Assembly (NCBI GenBank): GCA_964412555.1
Contig: CAYPPG010000040.1
Span: forward strand, 1 to 64,000
Length of the DNA: 64,000 nucleotides
Direction: 5' to 3'
Source: CAYPPG01 sp964412555
GTDB taxonomy: Bacteria; Hinthialibacterota; Hinthialibacteria; Hinthialibacterales; Hinthialibacteraceae
Positions 38,977-48,238 of this stretch are shown here, one piece after another. The position numbers were made by a program, and so were the translations under genes. The notes beneath the pieces were generated by a model. That model did no database searches and was not told the DNA's origin. It saw only the letters and a list, made by a program, of their open reading frames with translations. Each line of letters begins with the position of its first letter. The stretch's first letter is position 1.

Positions 38977-40026
38977 TTAATAAAAATCTTCCGGCTTGAA
39001 AATATCACCTTTTTCTACTTGATGTTTTAAAGTTCGCCCGAGGAGTAAGTACGAGTGATGGGGAGGGATTCCATATCCGGGACGACAAAACCCGATATCC
39101 TTTTCTGATATTTGATGATCCTTATCAAGAGAATATTTCGCCACACAGGAAAGCCGATAGTCCCGTCGTCCGATTTCTTCACCGGATGTTGGTTGAATGC
39201 GAGCATTTCCTAAACATTTTTCTATGGCTCGGATGCCCGCCGTAAGTGACTGGAATTCCGAAGGATCGACAGAAAAACGATGATCCGGACCGGGCAAATT
39301 GTGATCCAAGGTGAAATGCTTTTCAATCCAACACGCTCCGAATGCAATGGAACCAATAGCCGCATAGATTCCAGGAGTATGATCACTGAATCCCACTGGA
39401 CAATCAAAGACGGATTGCATGGATGCTATTTTTCGCAAATGAGTATCTTCGAAAGGAGTGGGATAGGATGAAGTACAATGAAGGAGAATCAATTGAGTAT
39501 TGCCAGTGGCATAAAACGTCCGCACCGCTTCATCAATTTCAGACAAGGTCGCCATCCCTGTCGAAATCACAGTAGGCAGTTGGGTGTTACCCATTGCACG
39601 AATAAGGTACAAATGAGTCAAACAATCGGAACCATTCTTAAGGATCGGAGTCTCGATTTCAACCAAATCTTGAATTCCCTCTTTTCCCATCGGAGTGGAA
39701 TGAAAAATGGTTCCTACACTATCACAATAGGATTTGAGTTCCTGTAAATTGGATTTCGTCAATTCATATCGCTTGAACATATCGTATTGGGATTCGACGA
39801 TTGTCTCCCCTTGGGAAATATATTCATACGTGAGTGTGCGATCGGAAATAAATTCTTCGGTTCGATAATTTTGAAATTTCACCGAATCTGCTCCGGCTTC
39901 GACGGCGGCATCGATTAGTTTCCGTGCCAGATCCATATCACCATTGTGATTGATCCCGATTTCGGCGACCAAAAAACAGGGTTGACCCGGTCCAATTTTT
40001 CGTGATCCGATCTTAATGGTTTCCAT
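38977..40026 (-). CDS. pseI: Pseudaminic acid synthase (NeuB family)
   Basis: 349 residues. It has a NeuB TIM barrel plus a C-terminal SAF (antifreeze-like) domain (about 290-349). The N-terminal AEIGINHNGD motif, KFQNYRTEEF and both metal-binding histidines are present: H216 in GFSDHTPG and H237 in EKHFTLD. The reaction condenses PEP with 2,4-diacetamido-2,4,6-trideoxy-altrose to give pseudaminic acid. The pseudaminate substrate is inferred from PseB, PseC and PseG alongside. It stands 15 bp after pseG. Confidence 0.92.
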   Translation of the reverse strand: METIKIGSRKIGPGQPCFLVAEIGINHNGDMDLARKLIDAAVEAGADSVKFQNYRTEEFISDRTLTYEYISQGETIVESQYDMFKRYELTKSNLQELKSYCDSVGTIFHSTPMGKEGIQDLVEIETPILKNGSDCLTHLYLIRAMGNTQLPTVISTGMATLSEIDEAVRTFYATGNTQLILLHCTSSYPTPFEDTHLRKIASMQSVFDCPVGFSDHTPGIYAAIGSIAFGACWIEKHFTLDHNLPGPDHRFSVDPSEFQSLTAGIRAIEKCLGNARIQPTSGEEIGRRDYRLSCVAKYSLDKDHQISEKDIGFCRPGYGIPPHHSYLLLGRTLKHQVEKGDIFKPEDFY

Positions 40027-40041
40027 GGTCCTCTCCTATCA

Positions 40042-41109
40042 TTATGATTCGTGGATCAATTCCTCAAAAGAGTCAGCCGCTCGCTCCGCACCGGCGCCGT
40101 CCACAAGTTGCCAGGCTCTATTGGACATGGTCTTCCGCCGGGAAGGGGAATGGAATAAATGTTCAAGGGTTTGAGATAGTCGTTGTGGAGAAGTATGATC
40201 ATCCCAATGATGAAGATTGACTGCACAGCCTTCTTGCTCCAACAAATCTGCATTCCGTTGTTGATCCTCGGAAAACACCATGAGAATCATGGGTACTCCC
40301 ATACAACACAATTCCCAACAAGTGCCGCCACCGGCATTGATGGAACAATCGGCCCATGCCATGTGATCCGGAACATTTTCAACGTTTTGTAAAAATTGTA
40401 TGTCATGAGGAGACGCATTCATGGCATCACGTAACTCGTCTGTGAAGCGGATCAGGGCGGATACAATACACCGAATGCGTAAGTGAACGGAACTTTTCGA
40501 TATCGCCTTGATGATTTGGGTGAGTTTCGCGGAAACATCCCCTCCGCCCAAGGTCAGCAACACGTTTCGATCTTCTGCATCGAATGTTCGCGAAACCTGT
40601 TTTCTGACTTCAGCAAATTCGGGACGCAGTAACGCAAAGGCCGGTCCGAATAATTTAATGCACGCATTCTTTATGTGATACTCAATCCGCAAAGCGCCTA
40701 GATTTTGATTGAGTATCCAATCGACCGTATGGAATGCACGATCCCCGAGATCATCGATTACCCCGACTTTGAATCCGCGATTTGACAAACCAGCCAAATA
40801 ATTGGAAGAAGCGCCATAGTGATCCACGAGAATGATGGCGCTCTCGGTTTTGTGGGCGAGCGCCACCGTGAAATCTTGATCGGCGTCGTTGAGCTCCACT
40901 CCTTTTGTAATATCCGCAGCATTCGGAATATAGGCTACTTGAAAACCGTGCGTTGTGAGCCATTCCGCTGACTGGGCGGAACGGGGATTCATGACAAATA
41001 TCACAGAGTGATTTAGCTTTTGCAAAGCCTTTGCCAGTGAACAACAACGGATCACATGTCCAAGGCCGATATCCGATGAACCATCACAGCGTATGAGTAC
41101 GGTTGACAT
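40042..41109 (-). CDS. pseG: UDP-2,4-diacetamido-2,4,6-trideoxy-altropyranose hydrolase
   Basis: 355 residues with a GT-B fold. The N-terminus IRCDGSSDIGLGHVIRCCSLAKAL holds the catalytic-region histidine H18. Later LLTLGGGD and INAGGGTCWELCCMGVP form the UDP-binding half. PseG removes UDP from the diacetamido-altrose intermediate before PseI acts. Its presence, rather than a LegG/NeuC-type epimerase, is the main reason to call the pathway pseudaminic rather than legionaminic. Confidence 0.9.
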   Translation of the reverse strand: MSTVLIRCDGSSDIGLGHVIRCCSLAKALQKLNHSVIFVMNPRSAQSAEWLTTHGFQVAYIPNAADITKGVELNDADQDFTVALAHKTESAIILVDHYGASSNYLAGLSNRGFKVGVIDDLGDRAFHTVDWILNQNLGALRIEYHIKNACIKLFGPAFALLRPEFAEVRKQVSRTFDAEDRNVLLTLGGGDVSAKLTQIIKAISKSSVHLRIRCIVSALIRFTDELRDAMNASPHDIQFLQNVENVPDHMAWADCSINAGGGTCWELCCMGVPMILMVFSEDQQRNADLLEQEGCAVNLHHWDDHTSPQRLSQTLEHLFHSPSRRKTMSNRAWQLVDGAGAERAADSFEELIHES

Positions 41110-41157
41110 TCTTTTTTTAAATATTGTAGAGATTCCCTAGCGCTCCATTTCCTTGAA

Positions 41158-42198
41158 TTAGATTGCATTCCAATCCAATAATTCATCGCGGTGGATATCC
41201 CGTTGTGCTGTGCGCCCAACGATGGTGTCCATCATTTCCGGAGAAATCCCTGTCCCGGGACGTTTGCAACATACCATTTCTTTTTGGATGATCGTACCGG
41301 CAGGGATATCTTCGTTGGCTGTAATGCTGACGTAATAAAGTTTCTTTTGGCGCAAATCTTCGGTTGACGGTTTCACGGTATATTTCCCTCGGATCCGTTC
41401 GGCATACCGGATCATATTTACATATTCTTTAAATTCCTCCGGTTCAAGGGCTTTGATATGATGATGCCCTTCGAAGTTTTTATTCAGCGTCAACCGCTTT
41501 TCGAGCATATGGGTACCCAGGGCAACCGCAGAAATATCCGGAACGAAATCACGGCTGTCCGCAGAATACCCCACGGGAATTTGAAAGACATCTTGTAAAA
41601 AAGGGATGGATCGAATATTAATTTCATGATCCTCTTTAGCGTGGCTGCAATGCAAAAGTGCTATTTGATCATTACCAGTCATCCGAATTTTATCAATCAA
41701 TATGTCGATATCGCATAATTTCGTGGGGCCCAGATCAACAACAACCGGTTTTTGTGTGTGGGCCATTTTTTCGAGTAAAGGAAAGTTGCAAGCGTCCCAG
41801 GAACTGGATTTATAGGCTGCAACGTGCAATTCTTCAGCCAGATCGATCCCCGGTATATAATCGACAGTCGCGAAAAAAGTAATTTCTTTTTCTTTGCAAT
41901 AATCCCGGATTTGAAGCCATTCCTCTTTTGTGAATTCTAAATTTTTGAACATTTCGTACATATTTTCATTTCTTTTCCCTCCCTGATATTCATACTCATA
42001 AGTCACGGATTTGTTACTCATGAAATAATCGGCATTGATGATCATAAATTTGATCGCGTTCGCCCCCGCATACTTCGCGGCATCGATCAAGCGAAAAGCC
42101 GTTTCTACATCTCCATTACTTGTCGTACCGACCTCCACGACAATAAATACGGATTCTTCTTCTCCGATCCATTGGTCAGCTATTTGAATCTTTTTCAT
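41158..42198 (-). CDS. Divergent NeuB-family protein lacking the metal-binding histidines
   Basis: 346 residues, colinear with pseI over its whole length including the C-terminal SAF domain. The usual EIGINHNGD reads VEVGTTSNGD. The two Mn2+ ligands are replaced: D214 in GYSADSRD for the first His, R235 in EKRLTLN for the second. The 21-residue spacing is preserved. LLHCSHAKED corresponds to LLHCTSSYPT of pseI. It cannot be a standard PEP-condensing NeuB as written. It may be a pseudoenzyme, a subunit of pseI, or a synthase with altered chemistry. It sits between pseC and pseG. Confidence 0.85.
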   Translation of the reverse strand: MKKIQIADQWIGEEESVFIVVEVGTTSNGDVETAFRLIDAAKYAGANAIKFMIINADYFMSNKSVTYEYEYQGGKRNENMYEMFKNLEFTKEEWLQIRDYCKEKEITFFATVDYIPGIDLAEELHVAAYKSSSWDACNFPLLEKMAHTQKPVVVDLGPTKLCDIDILIDKIRMTGNDQIALLHCSHAKEDHEINIRSIPFLQDVFQIPVGYSADSRDFVPDISAVALGTHMLEKRLTLNKNFEGHHHIKALEPEEFKEYVNMIRYAERIRGKYTVKPSTEDLRQKKLYYVSITANEDIPAGTIIQKEMVCCKRPGTGISPEMMDTIVGRTAQRDIHRDELLDWNAI

Positions 42199-42318
42199 GA
42201 TGATACCTCAGTTTATTAGGAAGGATTGTATGTATTTTAATATCTCAGATATAAGCAATCCATATACCGGTTTCATAACAACGATCCGGAATAGGGTATC
42301 CTTGGAGCCATTCCTTAC

Positions 42319-43476
42319 TTATTCCGAGGAAGTCAAGAATACATGTTTGATGGTTTCACAGATAGAATCGATATTCGCATTGTTCATGGCAGGGAATATA
42401 GGAATACTTAGCAATCGTTGATAGGCTTGTTCCGAAACGGGAAAGTCCCCTTTCTGGGTGTGAAAATGATGTTGATAATAGGGATGCAGATGCACCGGAA
42501 TGTAATGCACATTGACTCCGATGCCGGCTGAACGCATGGATTGATATAATTGATTTCGGTCCATTTTGGCTTTTGGGAGATTGAGTTGGATCGGATATAA
42601 ATGATAAGCGTGCCAGCTATCCGGGCGAACGGAAACAGGTTCGATACCTTCAATCGATGAAAAAAACGTATCGTACTGACGGGCTATTTCTCTTCGTTTT
42701 TCGATCCAGGCGGGTTGTTTCTTTAATTGACTGATCCCCAGCGCGCACTGAAAATCAGTGATCCGGTAATTGAATCCTAAATCCGTCATTTCGTAATACC
42801 ATGTGCACAGTTCACTCCGCTGCCGGTGATCGTTGGTAATCCCATGATTGCGAAATCGGCGCATGCGTTCTGCGAATTCAGAGTGATTTGTTACAACCAT
42901 TCCGCCCTCGCCGGTGGTAATGTGTTTGACCGGATGAAAGCTAAAGCAGGTCAAATCTGCTAAAGAACCAACTTTTCGATCTTTATAGCGCGCACCGAGT
43001 GAATGGCAAGAATCCGCGATGAGTAGTAAACCATGCCGATCCGTGATCGCTCGCAAGGCGTCGTAGTCACAGGGTTGACCAGCATAATCGACGGCGAGAA
43101 TCGCTTTGGTTTTGTCTGTGACTTTCTTTTCTGCTTCGGAAGGATCAAGGAGCAAAGTATCCGGCTCAATGTCGGCGAATACCGGTTTCCCTCCCATATA
43201 TAAGATGCAATTCGCCGTGGCCGCGAAGGTCAATGGAGGAACAATGACTTCATCACCGGGGCCGATCCCGGCGGCGAACATCGCACAGTGCAACGCAGCT
43301 GTTCCGTTGCTAACCGCCACCCCTTCTTGGGCTCCTACGAATGCAGCAACTTTTTGTTCAAATTCGGCGATTGTAGGTCCTGTTGTCAGCCAATCCGAAC
43401 GTAACACTTCGACAACAGCCGCGATATCTTCTTCCGAAATGGAGTGCCGGCTATAAGGTATCAAAACGTTATTCAT
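42319..43476 (-). CDS. pseC: UDP-4-amino-4,6-dideoxy-N-acetyl-altrosamine transaminase
   Basis: A 385-residue DegT-family PLP enzyme. IPYSRHSISEEDI at the start and FHPVKHITTGEGG with K184 are characteristic of PseC. It transfers an amino group from glutamate to the 4-keto sugar made by PseB. It is directly downstream of pseB (72-bp gap), the canonical order. A 120-bp gap without recognisable signals separates it from the divergent NeuB gene. Confidence 0.92.
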   Translation of the reverse strand: MNNVLIPYSRHSISEEDIAAVVEVLRSDWLTTGPTIAEFEQKVAAFVGAQEGVAVSNGTAALHCAMFAAGIGPGDEVIVPPLTFAATANCILYMGGKPVFADIEPDTLLLDPSEAEKKVTDKTKAILAVDYAGQPCDYDALRAITDRHGLLLIADSCHSLGARYKDRKVGSLADLTCFSFHPVKHITTGEGGMVVTNHSEFAERMRRFRNHGITNDHRQRSELCTWYYEMTDLGFNYRITDFQCALGISQLKKQPAWIEKRREIARQYDTFFSSIEGIEPVSVRPDSWHAYHLYPIQLNLPKAKMDRNQLYQSMRSAGIGVNVHYIPVHLHPYYQHHFHTQKGDFPVSEQAYQRLLSIPIFPAMNNANIDSICETIKHVFLTSSE

Positions 43477-43548
43477 ACAAGAAATGATACTGGCATAAAA
43501 ACAGTAAAAAAAGCTTCACTCATTAGTTTATGTGCCAGAGTGGTTTAT

Positions 43549-44520
43549 TCAGGAAATTTGTTTGAGCAACTCTTGCAGCTCGTTAACTTTGAGCCAGTGG
43601 GAATTATTACTACTTGAATAGCAATAATCTTCAGGAAGCGGTTTGCCTCCCGTCCAGTTACCGGTTTTCCACCACGAATGATTGGGTTGAATGACAAAAA
43701 AGTCATCCATTTCTAATGTGTGGCGTGATTCTTCCGCCGAAACCAGTAATTCGTGTATTTTTTCACCCGGTCGGATTCCAATTGTATCAATTTCGCATTC
43801 CGGTGCAAACGCCTTGGCGAGATTCACGATACTCATGCTGGGGATTTTGGGAACGAACACTTCACCACCGTGCATCAATTCCAGGCATTTCATAACGAAG
43901 CGCACCCCCTGTTCCAATGTAATCCAAAAGCGGGTCATACGATGATCGGTAATGGTAATACGGCCGGTTTCTCGCTGCTTCATAAAGAGAGGGATGACAC
44001 TTCCGCGGCTACCGAACACGTTTCCATAACGCACACAGCTGAAACGTGTGAGTTTTCCGCCGGTGTAGGCGTTGCTCTGCACGAATAATTTTTCGGCGGT
44101 CAGTTTTGTGGCGCCATACAAGTTGACTGGATTGACCGCTTTATCCGTGCTGAGGGCAATGACTTTTTTGACTTTATTGTCAAGGGCAGCGTCGATGATG
44201 TTCCTGGCCCCCATAATATTCGTCAAGACTGCTTCAATGGGATTGTATTCGCAAGAGGGCACTTGTTTCAACGCCGCCGCATGCACCACGATATCGACTT
44301 TATTCATAGCGCGATGCAGCCGGCTCAAATCCCGTACATCGCCGATGAAGTAACGAAGACAAGAATGATCGAATCCTTGGGTGACCATTTCGTGCTGTTT
44401 CAGTTCATCCCGGCTGAATATAATTAATTTCCTTGGTTTGTAAGTTTGCAGAACGATTTCCACAAACTTTTTCCCAAAGGAACCTGTGCCGCCGGTGACT
44501 AGAATAACTTTGTTGTCCAT
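43549..44520 (-). CDS. pseB: UDP-GlcNAc 4,6-dehydratase (inverting)
   Basis: A 323-residue short-chain dehydrogenase. NADP-binding GGTGSFG is at 10-16. The FlaA1/PseB-type active site STDKAVNPVNLYGATK holds D126, K127, Y135 and K139. SRDELKQHEM and the long C-terminal half match the inverting soluble dehydratases, not the membrane PglF type. It commits UDP-GlcNAc to pseudaminic acid. It is cytoplasmic. Confidence 0.94.
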   Translation of the reverse strand: MDNKVILVTGGTGSFGKKFVEIVLQTYKPRKLIIFSRDELKQHEMVTQGFDHSCLRYFIGDVRDLSRLHRAMNKVDIVVHAAALKQVPSCEYNPIEAVLTNIMGARNIIDAALDNKVKKVIALSTDKAVNPVNLYGATKLTAEKLFVQSNAYTGGKLTRFSCVRYGNVFGSRGSVIPLFMKQRETGRITITDHRMTRFWITLEQGVRFVMKCLELMHGGEVFVPKIPSMSIVNLAKAFAPECEIDTIGIRPGEKIHELLVSAEESRHTLEMDDFFVIQPNHSWWKTGNWTGGKPLPEDYCYSSSNNSHWLKVNELQELLKQIS

Positions 44521-44569
44521 TCGATTTTGTATGATCCTTGTTTGTTTTATGTTTGTTTAAAACTGCATG

Positions 44570-45922
44570 TTATTCCGATGTTGAAGGGGGGACGTGTTGT
44601 GTCGTGCGGTTCCGATACCATTCGAAAAACTGATTCCAGCCGTAACAGGCGGTGACGATCAAAAATGGCATCGCTGGGAGGCGATATCTCGAATCCGCAT
44701 TGGGGGTAGCGGCGATCAGTAGAAAATAAACAACCATGATGCAAAGTAATACAATATAATGGTTGTTCAATCTCCAGGCGCGATAAGTACCATATACCAT
44801 TCCTGTATAAAGGAATAAAAAAAACAAAATTTCAATTCCTAAAACAATGAACAAATCGATGGGAATCTGAATGTTTAAACCTTGATCGGGTGACCGGATA
44901 ATTTCCATCAAATTCGATCCCTTACGGGCGAGTTCTGGGAAAAGAAAGTCATAATGGATGCGGGCCGAACCAAGGGTAGTAACATATAAACCTCCCAGCG
45001 TAGATTTCAAAAGAGCAAAAGGATGCGAAAGAATGTAATTTTTCGCTATTTGATTTGAAAGATGAAACTGGTCAACATAGGTGTTTGCCTGTTTTTCTTC
45101 GATTGAATTTTGCAACTTTTCTTTAAATACTTTTCGTGCCTTAAAGAAATTGATTCCTTCTACCTGCACCATTGTTCCGGCAGCGATATTGTATATGAAA
45201 TGATAGTTTCCGGCACTCGAAATCATTGGAATTCCGAACGTTTTTGCGTTACGGACTACCCATGGCATGAGTACAATAAGCGTCCCTACCACAAAAGTGG
45301 CTATTTTTTTGAAGGATTGATATCGGATGCCGCTTTGGTAGAGAATCCACAGAGGGATCAAGACTACCAAAAATTGTGCCACTGGCCGACAAAGTATTGA
45401 AATACCAAGTAAGAGTCCACAAAGAAAGATATTCAACAAATCTTTTTCTTTCTCGCTTCCCCAGAGTAAAAAGAGAAATGTAAGAGCTAGCAGGAAAACA
45501 AAAAAAGTTTCGTGGAAAAGTTTAAAAGCCAAACCGAGTGATACCGGTTCGATCATGAGGAGTACAGCGAGAAGAGGAAGAAATCGTTCTGACAGAAAGC
45601 GTTTCCCAATCCAGTAGAAGATTAGCGCCGATCCCATGGCCACGAGAATATTCACAAACACTGCCAATCGAACATTTATACCTGCAATCTTATAAATACA
45701 AGCGAGAAAGAAAGGAAAGGCCGGTGTTCTTAAACTCGAGGGATGACCATTTTTTTCCATAATTCTGTTCTCAAGAAAATTCAAGGCGTACAGGTGATAG
45801 CCATGCGAATCTCCGGAACCCCACCCAATTCCACTTTCTGGGATGACATCATATGCCGCAATAAAGATAAACAGACGAAGGAGAAAACCAAGAGCAAAAA
45901 TAACCGCGATTGTTTTATTCAT
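44570..45922 (-). CDS. GT-C membrane glycosyltransferase (GT39/ArnT-like)
   Basis: 450 residues with about ten to eleven predicted membrane helices. The first extracytoplasmic loop contains the acidic pair region GSGDSHGYHLYALNFL. LRTPAFPFFLACIYK and the repeated Leu/Phe-rich helices match the dolichyl-phosphate-mannose/ArnT transferase group (PMT_2). Such enzymes use polyprenyl-phosphate sugars at the periplasmic face. No donor can be assigned. It is the second gene of the minus-strand block, 35 bp after the regulator. Confidence 0.82.
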   Translation of the reverse strand: MNKTIAVIFALGFLLRLFIFIAAYDVIPESGIGWGSGDSHGYHLYALNFLENRIMEKNGHPSSLRTPAFPFFLACIYKIAGINVRLAVFVNILVAMGSALIFYWIGKRFLSERFLPLLAVLLMIEPVSLGLAFKLFHETFFVFLLALTFLFLLWGSEKEKDLLNIFLCGLLLGISILCRPVAQFLVVLIPLWILYQSGIRYQSFKKIATFVVGTLIVLMPWVVRNAKTFGIPMISSAGNYHFIYNIAAGTMVQVEGINFFKARKVFKEKLQNSIEEKQANTYVDQFHLSNQIAKNYILSHPFALLKSTLGGLYVTTLGSARIHYDFLFPELARKGSNLMEIIRSPDQGLNIQIPIDLFIVLGIEILFFLFLYTGMVYGTYRAWRLNNHYIVLLCIMVVYFLLIAATPNADSRYRLPAMPFLIVTACYGWNQFFEWYRNRTTQHVPPSTSE

Positions 45923-45957
45923 TATGAAACACCTGTATGGTCAAGAACAAATGATTT

Positions 45958-46584
45958 TTACGATAATGAGCAAAATTCCAAATCTAACTCTTGAGCCATT
46001 TTTTGTAAATTGAACCGAGTATTCGTTTTTTCGGCAGGCGGAGCCAATACCAGGAGCAAATCCGCCAAACCGGCTTGGGAAAGCCAGGTTATGTCCTTGA
46101 TCGTATGATCCACGCATCGCTTTCCGACTTGTTGCGGATCAACCACGGCTACCAATTCCATTCCCATTTCGCGTATCGCGAGATAGGCCAATTCCGCCAT
46201 CTCACCGCTGCCGTAAAAAACCACCTTTTTTTTGCCCTCATGAACGTAGGGGGTGACCAATTTTTTGACCTTGCGGCGAATATCCAAAATGTACTGATAG
46301 GAGTAATGTAGAAATTCGAAAGTCAAGCGGGATTTTTCTTTGATCCCTTTTGGGGTTAACAAATAGCGCAAACGGCGGCGCTCGAGCTGTTTCGTTTTGA
46401 CGTATCCTTTATAAATGATGCGTTTCAGATACGAGTTGACCAAACCTACGGCCACTCCGAGACGGGTGGAGAGATCCTTTTGCGTCGTTTCCGGTTGGTC
46501 TTCGATGGCGGTCAGGAGGGATAAAATCATTTGATCGTCGCGATCCATGACGCCATTTTCTTGGTTTTCCGTGTTTTTATTCAT
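45958..46584 (-). CDS. Winged-helix regulator with C-terminal Rossmann-like domain
   Basis: 208 residues. The N-terminal about 75 residues form a winged helix (QKDLSTRLGVAVGLVNSYLKRII recognition region, RRRLRYLLTPKG wing). After a helical linker, KKVVFYGSGEMAELAYLAI (about 120-138) starts a G-x-G-x-x-A Rossmann-like domain resembling the nucleotide-sugar-binding half of PglD-type proteins. It is the first gene of the glycan block, so it is probably its regulator. It might sense a nucleotide sugar or NAD(P) (inference). No good Shine-Dalgarno precedes the ATG at 46584; a second ATG lies 12 codons in. Confidence 0.78.
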   Translation of the reverse strand: MNKNTENQENGVMDRDDQMILSLLTAIEDQPETTQKDLSTRLGVAVGLVNSYLKRIIYKGYVKTKQLERRRLRYLLTPKGIKEKSRLTFEFLHYSYQYILDIRRKVKKLVTPYVHEGKKKVVFYGSGEMAELAYLAIREMGMELVAVVDPQQVGKRCVDHTIKDITWLSQAGLADLLLVLAPPAEKTNTRFNLQKMAQELDLEFCSLS

Positions 46585-46857
46585 CTTGGAGGTAGGCAGG
46601 CTTCGCCCCCGTCAGCGGTACCATTATCATACGCCGAAGGGGTGATCGATTGGCTGTTTCCACCGCTCGCGAATCCACGGCGGTGTGAATATTCAAAATT
46701 CAATGAATGAATTTAGAATATTGAATATTGAATCTCCCGTCAAGGGGGGAAACTGAAAAAATACATCTGAAGTGAAAATTTTCAGGGAAATACATCTGCA
46801 AAGAAAATTCAGCCGGAATGAAACAGGGAGAACTCGTTTTTATTGGTATTGGCAGGT

Positions 46858-46885
46858 TTGTTTTAGGATTGAACGTCTGTATAAT
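46858..46885 (+). promoter_or_regulatory. Candidate promoter for the DUF362 gene
   Basis: TTGTTT (46858-46863), a 16-bp spacer and a perfect TATAAT (46880-46885) precede the ATG at 46994 by about 110 bp. The 409-bp gap (46585-46993) also holds AT-rich TTGAATATTGAAT sequence near 46715-46735. Two copies of AAATACATCTG lie 33 bp apart around 46758 and 46791. Confidence 0.4.
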
Positions 46886-46993
46886 AGAATCGATTTTGGT
46901 GCAACGAAGCGCATAGCGAAGTGCACAATCCTTCCGGTCGGCATATCGGCGGACATGGCGGGTGATGATCATTTTTCTTTTAGGGAGTGAACC

Positions 46994-48052
46994 ATGATGA
47001 ACAACGTTGGATGTACCTCACGAAGGCATTTTTTGAAGTCCTCATTGATTGGTGGTATGGCGGCCATGGCAACCGTTCGTTCGCCGCAATTGGTGTTTGG
47101 TGTGCCTGGTTCTACGCCGCGAATGAAAGCAAGCCAAGTCTCATTCACGACGGGAGAAGACCGGGCGGATAACATTTTTCAGGGATTGAAACGGTTCGAA
47201 AGCGAGATCAAAGCCGCAATCGGTGATCGACGGGTTGTGATCAAGCCGAACAATGTATCTACTTCCGTACCGCTTTGCGCGACGAACGCGGATTGTTTAG
47301 TCGGAATTCTCGAATTTCTCCAATCGATTGGGAAAACGAATGTCATGATCGCCGAATCCGCTGCCAGTGCTCCCACTTTCGAGGGATTTGAAAATTATGG
47401 CTATATCCCGGTAGCGGAAAAATATTCGGCGAAGCTGCTTGATTTGGATCAAGAACCGTATGATTTGGTATATTTGGTCGACGAAAATGATTTTCATCCT
47501 CATAAAATCCGCATGTCGAGTTTGTTGCTCGATCCCGAGGTGTTTGTGATCTCTTCGGCCGTGATGAAAACGCATGATCGAGTCGTGGCGACTCTCTCGC
47601 TCAAAAATATTGTTTTTGGCGCGCCGATCAAGGATGAAGGATTTCGTTGGGGACGCGGGCGAAAAGAAGGAACACAAAACGACAAACCCATCGCCCACGG
47701 TGGCGGATATAAAGCCATCAATTTCAATCTCTTTTCGATGGCTCCCCGCTTGGCGCCCGATCTCGCTGTTATTGACGGGTATCAAGGCATGGAAGGCAAC
47801 GGACCGGTTGGGGGCACACCGGTGGAACATCGTGTTGCCGTGGTGAGCCGGGATTGGCTTGCGGCTGACCGGGTGGCGGTGGAGTTGATGGGCATTGATT
47901 TTGAGAAAGTCGGCTATTTGAACTACTGTGCGCAAGCCGGGATGGGGCAGGGAGATTTGAGTAAAATCGAGATTCTCGGTCCCTCGATCCAGGAGCATCA
48001 AAAGAAATATCAGCTTCATAGGAATGTGGAAAAGCAATTGGTCTGGATGTAA
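46994..48052 (+). CDS. Tat-exported DUF362 protein
   Basis: 352 residues. The twin-arginine signal SRRHFLKSSLIGG lies at about 9-21. The mature domain is DUF362: VVIKPNNVS near 76-84, MIAESAASAP, AVMKTHDRVVATLSLKNIVFG, and a C-terminal RVAVELMGID. Members are often annotated as iron-sulfur or cofactor proteins, but no Cys cluster for FeS is visible here. A redox-cofactor role is only suggested by the Tat route. GGGAG lies 7 nt before the ATG. It is not co-transcribed with the glycan block. Confidence 0.85.
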   Translation: MMNNVGCTSRRHFLKSSLIGGMAAMATVRSPQLVFGVPGSTPRMKASQVSFTTGEDRADNIFQGLKRFESEIKAAIGDRRVVIKPNNVSTSVPLCATNADCLVGILEFLQSIGKTNVMIAESAASAPTFEGFENYGYIPVAEKYSAKLLDLDQEPYDLVYLVDENDFHPHKIRMSSLLLDPEVFVISSAVMKTHDRVVATLSLKNIVFGAPIKDEGFRWGRGRKEGTQNDKPIAHGGGYKAINFNLFSMAPRLAPDLAVIDGYQGMEGNGPVGGTPVEHRVAVVSRDWLAADRVAVELMGIDFEKVGYLNYCAQAGMGQGDLSKIEILGPSIQEHQKKYQLHRNVEKQLVWM

Positions 48053-48238
48053 GGAGATCCATCTCGATTGAATTTCTCTAGGAGACAGGCGCACCTGTGG
48101 TGTTTTGTTTTTGCATGATTTGTACCTCTGATTTCCCTTTCTTTTACCTATTGGGGGGTGAGGTTTGTACGCTTTCCTTTTCTCGATTCCTCTTATAGGA
48201 TTTGGTTTTTTCAATCATCCTTTCTTTTTCTTTTTTTT

